Shown in pieces: positions 40,010-48,973 of a stretch of DNA of 64,000 bases. Location: assembly GCF_004145845.1 (NCBI RefSeq), contig NZ_SELP01000003.1, positions 248,001-312,000 of the forward strand, in the 5' to 3' direction. Made by a program: the position numbers and the translations under genes. Every line of letters begins with the position of its first letter. Positions within the stretch are counted from its first letter, which is position 1. The stretch is from Loktanella sp. IMCC34160. GTDB taxonomy: Bacteria; Pseudomonadota; Alphaproteobacteria; Rhodobacterales; Rhodobacteraceae. The notes under the pieces were generated by a model, which saw only the letters and a program-made list of their open reading frames with translations, was not told the origin of the DNA and ran no database searches.

Positions 40010-40480
40010 TTAGTCATCCATGAGGATCTTCAGCATCTGAACCTCACCGTCGATGAGCTTGCCCGTGCGGACAAACCCGGATTTCTGGTAGAACCCTTCT
40101 GGCCCGTCCGGCTGATCCACGAAGGACAGGCTGACGCGGGGCAGGCGCCATTCACGCGCAACCGCCTCGGCCTCGGCAATCGCCGCGCGTCCATAGCCTT
40201 TGCCCTGATAGTCTGCCCCGATCAAAAGCCGCCAGATATAGGCGGATTCGCGGTCGTCGGCCTCTTCCGGCTCGGGGTATCTGGACATGTCGATCATCGC
40301 GAGCAACCCGACAGCCGTATCCCCATCCCAAAGCCCCCAAACGGCAGAGGCCGGTTCCTAGGCTTGCTGCGCGATGGTGATTTCATTTGGCGCAACAAGG
40401 GGTTGCTGGTTTTCCAGAACCTTGAGGCGGAACAGCGCCCGGAGCGAATTTCGATCGACCGGGCGCCGTTCCAATGCCAT
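40010..40480 (-). pseudogene. GNAT N-acetyltransferase interrupted by an in-frame TAG (spermidine/spermine acetyltransferase-like)
   Basis: Read from ATG 40480, which shares a base with the argG stop (TGATG), the frame gives 40 codons ending NEITIAQQA, then TAG at 40358-40360, then EPASAVWGLWDGDTAVGLLA and a full GNAT core: the acetyl-CoA loop region DYQGKGYGRAAIAEAE and the C-terminal GFYQKSGFVRTGK, ending at 40010. Both sides of the stop align with one family; relatives usually have an aromatic residue (AYEP-like) there, so a single base change from a tyrosine codon is the simplest cause. An internal ATG at 40306 could start only a fragment of 98 residues. Pseudogene, sequencing error or stop read-through are the options. 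Confidence 0.85.
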
Positions 40481-41703
40481 CACTTCAGCCGGTTGTTGCG
40501 GGCCGCAAGCAGTTTCAGGCGCAGCGCGTTCAGCTGGATGAAGCCAGCGGCGTCTTTCTGGTCGTAGGCACCGGCGTCGTCTTCGAAGGTCACATGCGCC
40601 TCGGAGTAGAGCGAGTGGTCGGACCAGCGGCCGACGCAGTTCACCGACCCTTTGTAGAGCTTCAGGCGGACCGTGCCGGTCACGTGTTCCTGGCTCTTGT
40701 CGATGGCGGCCTGCAGCATTTCCCGTTCCGGAGAGAACCAGAAACCGTTGTAGATCAGCTCGGCATAGCGGGGCATCAGGCTGTCCTTGAGGTGGCCTGC
40801 GCCGCTGTCCAGCGTGATCTGTTCGATGCCGCGGTGGGCCTCCAGAAGGATCGTGCCGCCGGGCGTTTCATAGATCCCGCGCGATTTCATCCCGACAAAG
40901 CGGTTCTCGACGAAGTCGAGCCGCCCGACGCCATGTTTGCGGCCATAGTCGTTCAGTTGGGTCAGGATCGTGGCGGGGCTCATCGCCTCGCCGTTGATCG
41001 CGACCGCGTCACCCCTTTCGAAGGTCACTTCGATGAATTCCGGCGTGTCGGGCGCCTCTTCGGGGCTGACCGTGCGCTGGTAAACATAGTCGGGGGCCAT
41101 GTCGGCCGGGTCTTCCAGAACCTTCCCTTCCGAGGAGGTATGCAGCAGGTTAGCGTCCACGCTGAACGGGGCCTCGCCCCGTTTATCCTTGGCAATCGGA
41201 ATCTGGTTTTCTTCGGCAAAGGCCAGAAGTTTCGTGCGCGAGGACAGATCCCATTCGCGCCAGGGAGCGATCACTTTGATATTCGGGTCGAGCGCATAGG
41301 CGGAGAGTTCAAACCGAACCTGATCGTTGCCCTTGCCGGTGGCCCCGTGCGCAACGGCATCGGCCCCGGTTTCATGGGCGATTTCGACCAGACGCTTGGA
41401 GATCAGCGGGCGGGCGATAGAGGTGCCCAGCAGATAGAGCCCCTCATAGACCGCGTTGGCGCGGAACATCGGGAAGACGAAGTCGCGCACGAATTCCTCG
41501 CGCACATCTTCGATGTAGATGTTCTCGGGCTTGATCCCCAGAAGCTCGGCCTTCTTGCGGGCCGGGTCCAGTTCTTCGCCCTGACCAAGGTCGGCGGTAA
41601 AGGTGACAACCTCGCAGCCATATTCCGTTTGCAGCCACTTGAGGATGATCGAGGTATCGAGGCCGCCGGAGTAGGCAAGCACGACTTTCTTGGGGGCAGA
41701 CAT
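40480..41703 (-). CDS. argG: Argininosuccinate synthase
   Basis: A 407-residue ArgG with the PP-loop AYSGGLDTS at residues 10-18, [14 protein letters not shown] near 118 and [10 protein letters not shown]. It joins citrulline and aspartate using ATP in arginine synthesis. ATG 41703 is the conserved start ([14 protein letters not shown]); the frame is open further upstream to 41859 but that stretch is not conserved-looking. The broken GNAT gene follows, coupled by TGATG. Confidence 0.97.
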   Translation of the reverse strand: MSAPKKVVLAYSGGLDTSIILKWLQTEYGCEVVTFTADLGQGEELDPARKKAELLGIKPENIYIEDVREEFVRDFVFPMFRANAVYEGLYLLGTSIARPLISKRLVEIAHETGADAVAHGATGKGNDQVRFELSAYALDPNIKVIAPWREWDLSSRTKLLAFAEENQIPIAKDKRGEAPFSVDANLLHTSSEGKVLEDPADMAPDYVYQRTVSPEEAPDTPEFIEVTFERGDAVAINGEAMSPATILTQLNDYGRKHGVGRLDFVENRFVGMKSRGIYETPGGTILLEAHRGIEQITLDSGAGHLKDSLMPRYAELIYNGFWFSPEREMLQAAIDKSQEHVTGTVRLKLYKGSVNCVGRWSDHSLYSEAHVTFEDDAGAYDQKDAAGFIQLNALRLKLLAARNNRLK

Positions 41704-41835
41704 TTCCGCGTTCCTTCGTCTCAGAGTCCGGGGCGAAATACGGGTTTTTTGGATTGCCTGCAAGCAAAGCGGATTGACCTGTTCGCGGGCCGGTGCGACC
41801 ATCCGCAAAAATTTGGGATAGTGAGGATTTTCGCC

Positions 41836-42633
41836 ATGAGTTGGCAAATTGTAAAACATGCATTTTCAATGGTTTTCGGGAACCTGTCCGATGCGATCAA
41901 GGCATCTCTGGTGCCGATCCTCGTGGCGGTGGCCGCGGTACTGATTGCGGTTCTGGTGTTTGACATGCCGTTGTCGATGATGTCGGGCGCGGGCGGGCCG
42001 GGCCAAATGATGATGGAGCCGCCGGCAAGCGCCTACCTTGGGCTCTTGCTGCTTCTGGTGGTTTACCTCTTCGTTTTTGGCTGGATCGCGGTCACCTGGC
42101 ACCGCTACGTGCTTCTTGAGGAATACCCGGCGTCTGTCCCCGCGATCGGAGGTCGCCCGATCTGGCCCTATATCGGCAAGTCGATTCTGATTGGTCTGAT
42201 CGTCGTCGTGATTGCGATTCCGCTCTTCTTCATTGTCGGGCTTCTTGGTGCGGGTGTCATGATGGGTGGCGGCGGAATGGGTGGCGCCATGGTCGTCGGA
42301 ACGATTATCGGGCTGGGAATTGGGGCGGTTCTGACGTGGCTATGGTTCCGCTTTGCCATCGTCCTGCCGGGCACGGCGATCGGCAAGCCGATGAAGGCTG
42401 GCGAAGGCTGGAACGCGACCAAGGCCTTGTCCGGGACGATCTTTCAGGCGTCCCTGATCATTGTCGGGATCAACATTGTCGCCTCCCTCGTGGTTGGGGT
42501 GGTGTCGGCCGGTGTTCCGATATTGGGTGCAATCCTGAACCTTGGGGTGACCTGGGTCACGCTGATGGTCGGGGCCAGCCTGCTGACCACGCTTTATGGT
42601 CATATCGTCGAAGGCCGCCCGCTGATCGACTGA
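41836..42633 (+). CDS. Hypothetical multi-pass membrane protein
   Basis: A 265-residue protein with about six hydrophobic segments (for example [39 protein letters not shown] and [20 protein letters not shown]) and a methionine/glycine-rich loop ([16 protein letters not shown]). The layout is reminiscent of Yip1 or glycerophosphodiesterase membrane-domain proteins but I recognise no defined family. It diverges from argG with 132 bases between. Function unknown. Confidence 0.75.
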   Translation: MSWQIVKHAFSMVFGNLSDAIKASLVPILVAVAAVLIAVLVFDMPLSMMSGAGGPGQMMMEPPASAYLGLLLLLVVYLFVFGWIAVTWHRYVLLEEYPASVPAIGGRPIWPYIGKSILIGLIVVVIAIPLFFIVGLLGAGVMMGGGGMGGAMVVGTIIGLGIGAVLTWLWFRFAIVLPGTAIGKPMKAGEGWNATKALSGTIFQASLIIVGINIVASLVVGVVSAGVPILGAILNLGVTWVTLMVGASLLTTLYGHIVEGRPLID

Positions 42634-42650
42634 TCCACGTCTTGATTTGA

Positions 42651-42681
42651 CAGGGTGCGCGTCCGAAAGGGCGCGCATCTG
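42651..42681. terminator. Possible terminator hairpin between convergent genes
   Basis: A GC-rich imperfect stem (CAG, then TGCGCG pairing with CGCGCA and CTG) with a 10-base loop lies between the membrane protein and the convergent Nudix gene. Only a weak T tract follows (TCGTTTC), so termination is uncertain. Confidence 0.4.
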
Positions 42682-42686
42682 TCGTT

Positions 42687-43121
42687 TCAGATCAGGGTCT
42701 CTACAAAGGCGCGGTCGCCGGGACTGGCGATCAGCTGTGCCGCCTCGGCGATGGGAAGCCAAACGGCGCTGTGATCCGGTTCAACCGGATCACCAAGCCG
42801 CAGGACCGGCCGGGCGATGTAGATATGGCACAGCTTCTCGGCCCATTTGTCGTATTCCGGCATGTAGCAGAACCGGCGATAGGCGCCGACGCGCACCGGT
42901 TCGGCGATCCGCCAGCCGGTTTCTTCCTGCACTTCGCGGTGGAGTGCCGGGATTGGGTGTTCGCCTGGGTCGATGCCTCCACCGGGAAGCTGGAATTCGT
43001 TGAACTGTCCCGCCTGAAAGGTGCACAGAATGTCCCCCCCGCGCGGCAGCATCACATAGGCGCCGGGTCTGATCTGGTATTTCTGCCCGGCGATGGCGGG
43101 TTCACCGTATCTGCGGATCAT
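42687..43121 (-). CDS. Nudix hydrolase
   Basis: A 144-residue protein with a complete Nudix box: GGGIDPGEHP followed by ALHREVQEETGW. The Nudix glutamates that bind metal are intact. Preferred start is ATG 43121 (MIRRYGEPAI); two upstream ATGs are possible. The substrate is not predictable; ADP-sugars or oxidised nucleotides are usual for this group. The preceding minus-strand gene has its own terminator, so this gene probably has a separate promoter. Confidence 0.88.
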   Translation of the reverse strand: MIRRYGEPAIAGQKYQIRPGAYVMLPRGGDILCTFQAGQFNEFQLPGGGIDPGEHPIPALHREVQEETGWRIAEPVRVGAYRRFCYMPEYDKWAEKLCHIYIARPVLRLGDPVEPDHSAVWLPIAEAAQLIASPGDRAFVETLI

Positions 43122-43196
43122 GGGTCGGCTCCGTCGGATGTGTCGTGTTGTTGGCATGACATCCGGCCAGAATGTTGGCAAGCGGGGCTGAAAAGG

Positions 43197-43229
43197 AAAG
43201 GGCAGGCGCGGTGTCCGCGCCTGCCCTTT
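43197..43229 (-). terminator. Rho-independent terminator of the first Gly-Asn-repeat protein gene
   Basis: A perfect 14-bp stem, AAAGGGCAGGCGCG with its complement at 43216-43229, extended by one G-C pair and closed by a 3-base loop. On the minus strand it is followed by TTTCCTTTTC. It lies about 20 bases past the stop of the gene at 43251. Confidence 0.9.
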
Positions 43230-43250
43230 GGAAACGTATGGCCGTAGGGC

Positions 43251-43967
43251 TTACTTCTGGCAGCCAGCCTCGAACACGGCGAGCGCCTCGGGCGAAAGTT
43301 CCCGGCCGCCGGTGGCGTCGTTCAGCGCAACGTTCTTCGCATCCGCAAGAACCAGATACTGGTCGATCGTGGTCTTGTCGGCTTCAAGCGACAGGTTGGC
43401 CTGTTGCAGGGTCGAGATCTGACCGTTGATCGCGTCGATCTCGGACTGCTGGGTGGTCGGGTCAAGCCCGGCCAGCTGGCCCTGTAGATCGGTGATCGCG
43501 CCAGTGTTCTGCGTGATCGTGGCGTCGATCACGGCGACCTGACCGGCAAGCTCTTCATCGCTCAGCGCCGACAGTTCCGGCGACAGGGCGTCGCGGGCGG
43601 TGTCTGCTTCGGCTTTGGCGACATAGAAGGTGCTGATACGGCCAACGTTGCTGTTCGCACTGGCGTTGGCCATTGCGTTTTCATTGGCGCACATGGCGTT
43701 GAGATTGCGCAGTTCGCGGGCAATCGCGCCGTTACCATTTGCGCCGGGGTTCTCGGGGCGGCCGGTGTTCTGGCTGTTGCCGCGCTGTTCAGAGCCGCGG
43801 TTGGTGCGGTCCCGGTCACGTCCACGGTTGGAGTTTCCGTTCCCGTTTCCGTTCCCCCGGCCGGCAGCAAAGGCTGTGTCGGCAGAGGCGATGAAGGTGA
43901 CTGTGCTGACCGCGGTCAGCGACAGGGCAGCGCATAGAGTGGCGGAAAGCATTTTGCGAGTGATCAT
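43251..43967 (-). CDS. Secreted Gly-Asn-repeat protein, copy 1 (uncharacterised family)
   Basis: A 238-residue protein. Residues 1-35 are a signal peptide ending ADTAFA. Then comes a low-complexity segment, [19 protein letters not shown] and a further polar stretch, the motif IARELRNLNAMCANENA, a helical, probably coiled-coil region of about 130 residues, and the end GGRELSPEALAVFEAGCQK. Two cysteines near both ends could form a disulfide. A related protein is encoded at 60472-61011 with the same four-part plan. I recognise no named family. It has its own terminator, and the start is ATG 43967. Confidence 0.85.
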   Translation of the reverse strand: MITRKMLSATLCAALSLTAVSTVTFIASADTAFAAGRGNGNGNGNSNRGRDRDRTNRGSEQRGNSQNTGRPENPGANGNGAIARELRNLNAMCANENAMANASANSNVGRISTFYVAKAEADTARDALSPELSALSDEELAGQVAVIDATITQNTGAITDLQGQLAGLDPTTQQSEIDAINGQISTLQQANLSLEADKTTIDQYLVLADAKNVALNDATGGRELSPEALAVFEAGCQK

Positions 43968-44029
43968 GGCGTCCTCAATATTGATTTGGCAGGTGGCTGC
44001 TCTAGCCTTTGGCATCAGAAAAAGGAAAA

Positions 44030-44070
44030 ATTGCGGCGAATCTAGGTTTATGCTTGGGAACCGCCGCAAT
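44030..44070 (-). promoter_or_regulatory. Terminator-like hairpin upstream of the first Gly-Asn-repeat protein gene
   Basis: Arms ATTGCGGCG (44030-44038) and CGCCGCAAT (44062-44070) with a 23-base loop; on the minus strand the stem is followed at once by TTTTCCTTTTT. It lies about 60 bases before the start codon at 43967 in the gap to divergent hslO. It could be a leader attenuator, or the end of a short RNA. Confidence 0.5.
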
Positions 44071-44204
44071 TCGCGGGATTTCGCCTTTTATCACCTGTCC
44101 ATGGCGAGGATCTGCCACATTCTTGCGAAATTGGACCTTGGACCGGCGACTTGTCGGACCTATATCGGCGCGACAATCCACCACCGCGCCACAAGGAAGA
44201 CCAG

Positions 44205-45206
44205 ATGACCCTTGGCAGCCAGATCGCCTGGGACGATACCGTCCTGCCGTTTCAATTGGACCGGTCCGATATCCGTGGCCGGGTGGCCCGGCTTGACGGA
44301 GTATTGGACCAGATCCTTGCCCAGCACGACTATCCGCCCGAGGTAGAGGCGCTTGTGGCCGAGATGGCCCTGCTGACCGCGATGATCGGCCAGACGGTCA
44401 AGCTTCGGTGGAAACTGTCGTTGCAGGTGCGTGGCGACGGGCCGATCCGGCTGATCGCGACGGACTATTATGGTCCGACCGAGAATGGCGCCCCGGCGCG
44501 TGTCCGTGCCTATGCCAGCTATGACAAGACCCGGCTGGAACACGGGGCGGACCCGTTCGCGCAGATCGGCAAGGGTTATTTCGCGATCCTGATCGACCAG
44601 GGCAAGGGCATGACCCCCTATCAGGGGATTACGCCGATTTCAGGCGGGTCGCTCCTTGCCTGCGCGGAAACCTATTTCGCGCAGTCTGAACAGCTGCCGA
44701 CCCGGTTTTCCTTGTCCTATGGCCGGTCGCAGATGCCGGGTGAGGCGGAACATTGGCGCGCGGGCGGCGTGATGCTGCAGCATATGCCCAAGGCCTCGCC
44801 CTTCGTTTCCTCTGAAGGGGGCAGTGGCGAAGACGGGCTGTTGCAGGCCGAGGATATGCTGAACGACGATGAATCCGAGAACTGGGTCCGCGCCAACGTG
44901 CTTTTGGATACGGTCGACGACCTAGAGCTGATCGGCCCTTCGGTGCAGCCGACGGATCTGCTTGTGCGGCTGTTTCATGAAGAGGCGCCGCGGGTCTTTG
45001 ATGCCCAGCCGGTCAAGTTCGGCTGTTCCTGTTCGTCGGACCGCGTGCGGGAAAGCCTGTCGATCTATTCGGCCAAGGACATCGGCCATATGACGACCGA
45101 CGATGGGATCGTGACCGCTGATTGCCAGTTTTGCGGGGCGCATTACGAATTCGACCCGGCGACCCTTGGGTTCGAGGCGACGAAAGGCCCCGATGACGGA
45201 AACTGA
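44205..45206 (+). CDS. hslO: Redox-regulated chaperone Hsp33
   Basis: A 333-residue Hsp33 with the four zinc cysteines in CSC (about residue 273) and CQFC (about residue 307). It is activated by oxidative stress when zinc is released and holds unfolding proteins in the cytoplasm. ATG 44205 follows AAGGAAG; an earlier start at 44151 has no such site. The 3' end overlaps the following Nudix gene by 14 bases. Confidence 0.95.
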   Translation: MTLGSQIAWDDTVLPFQLDRSDIRGRVARLDGVLDQILAQHDYPPEVEALVAEMALLTAMIGQTVKLRWKLSLQVRGDGPIRLIATDYYGPTENGAPARVRAYASYDKTRLEHGADPFAQIGKGYFAILIDQGKGMTPYQGITPISGGSLLACAETYFAQSEQLPTRFSLSYGRSQMPGEAEHWRAGGVMLQHMPKASPFVSSEGGSGEDGLLQAEDMLNDDESENWVRANVLLDTVDDLELIGPSVQPTDLLVRLFHEEAPRVFDAQPVKFGCSCSSDRVRESLSIYSAKDIGHMTTDDGIVTADCQFCGAHYEFDPATLGFEATKGPDDGN

Positions 45207-45789
45207 GATCAGGGACAGGCTTCTGGCCGCATTGAACCGGAATGGCGGCGCATCGTCGGATTTCGATCTGAATCCCGACGTCGCCCTTCCGCCCAATCGG
45301 GTGCTGCGCCCCGCGGCGGTTCTTGTCCCCGTGATGGCCGAAAGGAACGACATCGTTCTGACCAAGCGCTCTGCCCGGTTGAAACACCATCCCGGGCAGA
45401 TTGCCTTTCCCGGCGGAAAGCAGGACCCGACCGATGCCACCCTTGCGGATACGGCCCTGCGCGAGGCGGAAGAGGAGATTGGCCTGTCGCGAGACATGGT
45501 CGAAGTTCTGGGGGCGCTGCCGACCCATGAGACGGTGACCGGTTTTACCGTCACGCCAATTGTCGGATTGATCCATGGCGCCCCATCTTTCCGGCCCGAG
45601 GCGGGCGAGGTCGAAGAGGTCTTTCGGGTCCCCTTCGCCCATCTGGCTGACCCGGTGAACTTTCGGGTCGAAGGCCGGCGTTGGCAGGGTCGAAAGCGGT
45701 ATTACTTCACCGCGCCCTATGGCCCCTATTATATCTGGGGCGCGACCGCGCGCATCCTGCGGGGTCTGGCGGACAGGTTGGCCCGATGA
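45193..45789 (+). CDS. Nudix hydrolase, CoA pyrophosphatase-like (NudL/NUDT7 type)
   Basis: A 198-residue protein. The signature LKHHPGQIAFPGGKQDPTD followed by LREAEEEIGL combines the UPF0035 block (HxGQIxFPGG) with the Nudix box, which marks CoA-pyrophosphatase-type enzymes. The predicted reaction splits CoA to phosphopantetheine and 3',5'-ADP. It overlaps hslO by 14 bases and cca by ATGA. Confidence 0.9.
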   Translation: MTETEIRDRLLAALNRNGGASSDFDLNPDVALPPNRVLRPAAVLVPVMAERNDIVLTKRSARLKHHPGQIAFPGGKQDPTDATLADTALREAEEEIGLSRDMVEVLGALPTHETVTGFTVTPIVGLIHGAPSFRPEAGEVEEVFRVPFAHLADPVNFRVEGRRWQGRKRYYFTAPYGPYYIWGATARILRGLADRLAR

Positions 45790-46952
45790 CCGAGGCCCTC
45801 CGGATCGAAGCGGATTGGCTAAGGTCGGACGGCGCGCGCCGGGTGTGTGCGGTGCTGACCGACGCGGGATATGACGCGTGGTTCGTCGGCGGCTGCGTCC
45901 GCAACGCGATTTTGAACGAACCCGTGGCCGATCTGGATATTTCTACCAACGCGCGGCCGGAACAGGTGCTTGCGCTGGCGCAGGACAAGGGGCTGACCGC
46001 CGTTCCCACAGGCATTGACCACGGAACCGTGACGGTCGTGGTCGATCACCTTCCCTATGAAATCACCACCTATCGGCGGGACGTGGCGACCGACGGGCGG
46101 CGGGCCGTTGTCGCCTTTGCCGACACTATCGAAGAAGATGCCGCACGGCGTGACCTGACGATCAACGCGCTTTATGCCGGACCGGATGGCCGGATGGTAG
46201 ATCCGCTTGGTGGGTTGCCTGACCTTCTGGCCCGCCGCATCCGGTTCATCGGCGATCCGTTCGACCGCATCCGCGAGGATTATCTGCGCATCCTGCGGTT
46301 CTTCCGGTTCTACGCCTGGTATGGCGATCCGGCCGAGGGGTTGGACCCTGACGGTCTGGCGGCCTGTGCCGAACTGGCCGAAGGTGTCGAGACCCTGTCA
46401 CGCGAACGGATCGGGCATGAGGTTCGCAAGCTGCTTCAGGCGCCCGATCCCGGCCCGGCCCTTGCCTCCATAGCCCGATGCGGGGTGTTGATGCGGATAT
46501 TGCCCGGGGCCTCTGCCGCGCAGGTGCCGGTGCTGGTCCATGTGGAAGAGGAGGCCGGGTTTGGCCCCGGCCTGATCCGTCGCCTTGTTGCGCTGGGCGG
46601 CGAAGATGCGGATGACCGGCTGCGGCTGTCCAAGGCTGAAGTTCGCGAGGTCGATCGGGTGCGCGCCGCACTGGAGAGCGGCGCAAAACCCGCAGAACTG
46701 GGCTATCGGCACGGGCTGGACACGGCGACGGACGCCCTTCTTCTGCGGGCGGTCGTGGAAAACCGGACCCTGACGCAGGACGAACTGGCACAGGCAAAGG
46801 CCGGTGCCGCCGCCGAATTCCCCATTGCCGCCAAGGACCTGATGCCCGACACCACCGGCCCCGCGCTGGGCGCGGCGCTGCGGGCGCTTGAGGACCGGTG
46901 GATCGCGTCGGGTTTCACGCTGTCGCGGGACGAATTGCTGACCTTCCGATAA
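45786..46952 (+). CDS. cca: CCA tRNA nucleotidyltransferase
   Basis: A 388-residue class II nucleotidyltransferase with the catalytic FVGGCVRNAILNEPVADLDI near residue 37, RRDLTINAL, and the DRIREDYLRILRFFRFYA template-reading region, then a variable helical C-terminus. It adds or repairs the CCA end of tRNAs. Poly(A) polymerase shares the fold, but the short size and motifs fit CCA addition. The start forms ATGA with the Nudix stop. Confidence 0.93.
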   Translation: MTEALRIEADWLRSDGARRVCAVLTDAGYDAWFVGGCVRNAILNEPVADLDISTNARPEQVLALAQDKGLTAVPTGIDHGTVTVVVDHLPYEITTYRRDVATDGRRAVVAFADTIEEDAARRDLTINALYAGPDGRMVDPLGGLPDLLARRIRFIGDPFDRIREDYLRILRFFRFYAWYGDPAEGLDPDGLAACAELAEGVETLSRERIGHEVRKLLQAPDPGPALASIARCGVLMRILPGASAAQVPVLVHVEEEAGFGPGLIRRLVALGGEDADDRLRLSKAEVREVDRVRAALESGAKPAELGYRHGLDTATDALLLRAVVENRTLTQDELAQAKAGAAAEFPIAAKDLMPDTTGPALGAALRALEDRWIASGFTLSRDELLTFR

Positions 46953-47013
46953 AAACGGATGACAGACGGTTTTTGCCGGGGTATCTACGAACTGCACAAC
47001 GGAGGATTGCACT

Positions 47014-47046
47014 ATGCGAAACGGGATTGATCCACGTCTGATTTGA
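47014..47046 (+). CDS. Possible 10-residue leader peptide before the ABC exporter operon
   Basis: ATG 47014 opens a frame of ten codons (MRNGIDPRLI) ending in TGA. A strong GGAGG site at 47001-47005 precedes it by 8 bases, better than the site of the next gene. The peptide codons form one arm of an 8-bp inverted repeat, AAACGGGA (47019-47026) with TCCCGTTT (47056-47063), and a nested TGATC/GATCA pair. This resembles a translated attenuator or upstream regulatory frame ahead of the exporter at 47132. No experimental support can be claimed. Confidence 0.4.
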   Translation: MRNGIDPRLI

Positions 47047-47131
47047 TCAGTCTGGTCCCGTTTGGGCGGTCTGGTCAGCAGACACACCGCCTCACCCATA
47101 GTGATTTCCAGTGGCTTGAAAGGCCCCTCCG

Positions 47132-48973
47132 ATGTTCCGCTTCTTTGAAAATCTTATCGATCCCTTTGCCGCCCGTGATTCCGGCACACCGCCCGCAACG
47201 CTGTGGGCCTTCTATCGCGAAGCCATGCGCCCGTTCCGGCGCATCGTCCCTTGGCTGTTGCTGACGGGCCTGATTGTCGCGCTGTTTGAGGCGGCGATGA
47301 TCTGGTACGCCGGGCGGCTGGTGGACGTGATGAACGCGACCGGCGCCGCCGATTTCTGGGCGACCCACAGGGTGGAAATCCTGATCGTCGCTTTCGCGCT
47401 GACCTTCCTGCGGCCCGCTGCGATCCTTGCCCAGCACGCGTTTCTTGAACTGACCCTTGCCGGAAACATGCAGGAGCGGGTCCGTTGGCGAGCGCATAAA
47501 CACATGCTGGGTCAGTCGATCGGGTTCTTCCAGAACGACTTTGCCGGACGCCTGTCGAACCGGGTGATGAAACTGTCGGAATCCACCGAAGACAGCATGT
47601 ATATGATGTTCGAAGGGGTCTGGTATGCCCTGTCCTACGCCGTCACCGCCGTGATCCTTGTGTCGGGGATCGACTGGCGTGTCGCTGTTCCCTTGGTGAT
47701 CTGGCTGACGGCCTATGCCAGCTATACCTATTGGACCGCCGTTCGCGTGTCGAAGGCATCGGAAAAATGGTCCGATGCGCGGTCGCTGGCCAATGGTCGC
47801 ATCGTGGACGCCTATACCAATATCGAAACGGTCAAGCTGTTCAGCAATGGCGAACAGGAAGAGGCCTTTGTCCTCAACGCGCTCAAGCGGCTGCGCCTGC
47901 GGTTTCACCGGTTCCTGCGGCTGATGACAGAACTGTCCTTCGCCCTGAACGTGATCAACGCGATCCTGTTCGTAGGCGTGATCGGCGCCGCTGTCTGGCT
48001 TTGGACCAATGGGCAAAGCACCGTGGGCGAGGTCGCGGCGGTGACCGCGCTGGCCGTGCGGCTGAACGGTATGTCGGGCTGGATTCTGTGGGTCACCGTG
48101 CGCCTGTTCGAACACGCAGGCACGGTGCGCGAGGCGCTGCAATCCGTGTCCGTTGACCATGCGGTGACGGATAAGTCCGACACGCGTCTGACGGTCACGG
48201 ATGGCGCGATCCGCTTTGACAATCTTGTGCACCACTATGGCAAGGGTGTTGGCGGGATCGACGGGATCACGCTGGACATCGCGCCGGGCGAAAAGGTCGG
48301 TCTGGTTGGCCGGTCGGGGGCCGGGAAATCGTCGCTGGTTAACCTTTTGTTGCGGTTCCGCGACCCTGAAGGCGGGGTGATCCGCATTGACGGGCAGGAT
48401 ATTTCCCAGGTCACGCAGGACAGCCTGCGCAAGGCGATCGGCGTGGTGACGCAGGACAGCTCGCTTCTCCATCGGTCGATCCGGGACAACATCCTTTACG
48501 GCAACCCCCTTGCCAGCGACGAAGAGATGTTCGCGGCCGCCCGCAAGGCCGAGGCGCATGACTTTATCCTGTCGCTGGAAGATCCCGGTGGCCGGTCCGG
48601 CTATTCAGCCTATGTTGGCGAAAGGGGCGTGAAGCTGTCCGGCGGACAACGGCAGCGGATCGCGATTGCCCGAGTGATGCTGAAGAACGCGCCGATCCTT
48701 GTGCTGGACGAGGCGACATCGGCCCTGGATTCGGAAGTGGAGGCGGCCATTCAATCGACCCTATACGGCATGATGCAGGGCAAGACGGTGATCGCGATTG
48801 CGCACCGCCTGTCCACCATCGCCCAGATGGACCGGATCGTTGTCATGGATCGTGGCCGGATCGTCGAACAGGGCAGCCATGATGCGCTTCTGGATCACGG
48901 CGGAATCTACGCCGGTCTGTGGCAGCGCCAGTCGGGCGGGTTCCTGGGCGACGAGGCGGAGGCCGCGGAATAA
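47132..48973 (+). CDS. ABC exporter, fused membrane and ATPase domains (half 1)
   Basis: A 613-residue type IV exporter half: six predicted membrane helices in the first 330 residues, then an ATPase with Walker A GRSGAGKS near 393, signature LSGGQ near 503 and Walker B ILVLDEATSALD. All catalytic motifs look intact. It overlaps a second such gene by one base (TAATG), so the two are made together and probably dimerise. Lipid or multidrug export is typical; the substrate is unknown. Confidence 0.9.
   Translation: MFRFFENLIDPFAARDSGTPPATLWAFYREAMRPFRRIVPWLLLTGLIVALFEAAMIWYAGRLVDVMNATGAADFWATHRVEILIVAFALTFLRPAAILAQHAFLELTLAGNMQERVRWRAHKHMLGQSIGFFQNDFAGRLSNRVMKLSESTEDSMYMMFEGVWYALSYAVTAVILVSGIDWRVAVPLVIWLTAYASYTYWTAVRVSKASEKWSDARSLANGRIVDAYTNIETVKLFSNGEQEEAFVLNALKRLRLRFHRFLRLMTELSFALNVINAILFVGVIGAAVWLWTNGQSTVGEVAAVTALAVRLNGMSGWILWVTVRLFEHAGTVREALQSVSVDHAVTDKSDTRLTVTDGAIRFDNLVHHYGKGVGGIDGITLDIAPGEKVGLVGRSGAGKSSLVNLLLRFRDPEGGVIRIDGQDISQVTQDSLRKAIGVVTQDSSLLHRSIRDNILYGNPLASDEEMFAAARKAEAHDFILSLEDPGGRSGYSAYVGERGVKLSGGQRQRIAIARVMLKNAPILVLDEATSALDSEVEAAIQSTLYGMMQGKTVIAIAHRLSTIAQMDRIVVMDRGRIVEQGSHDALLDHGGIYAGLWQRQSGGFLGDEAEAAE

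Noticed and set aside
40474-41835. Open frame on the plus strand running through argG into the membrane protein gene.
   Set aside because: Only the part from 41836 has membrane-protein character and a plausible start; the rest is antisense to argG.
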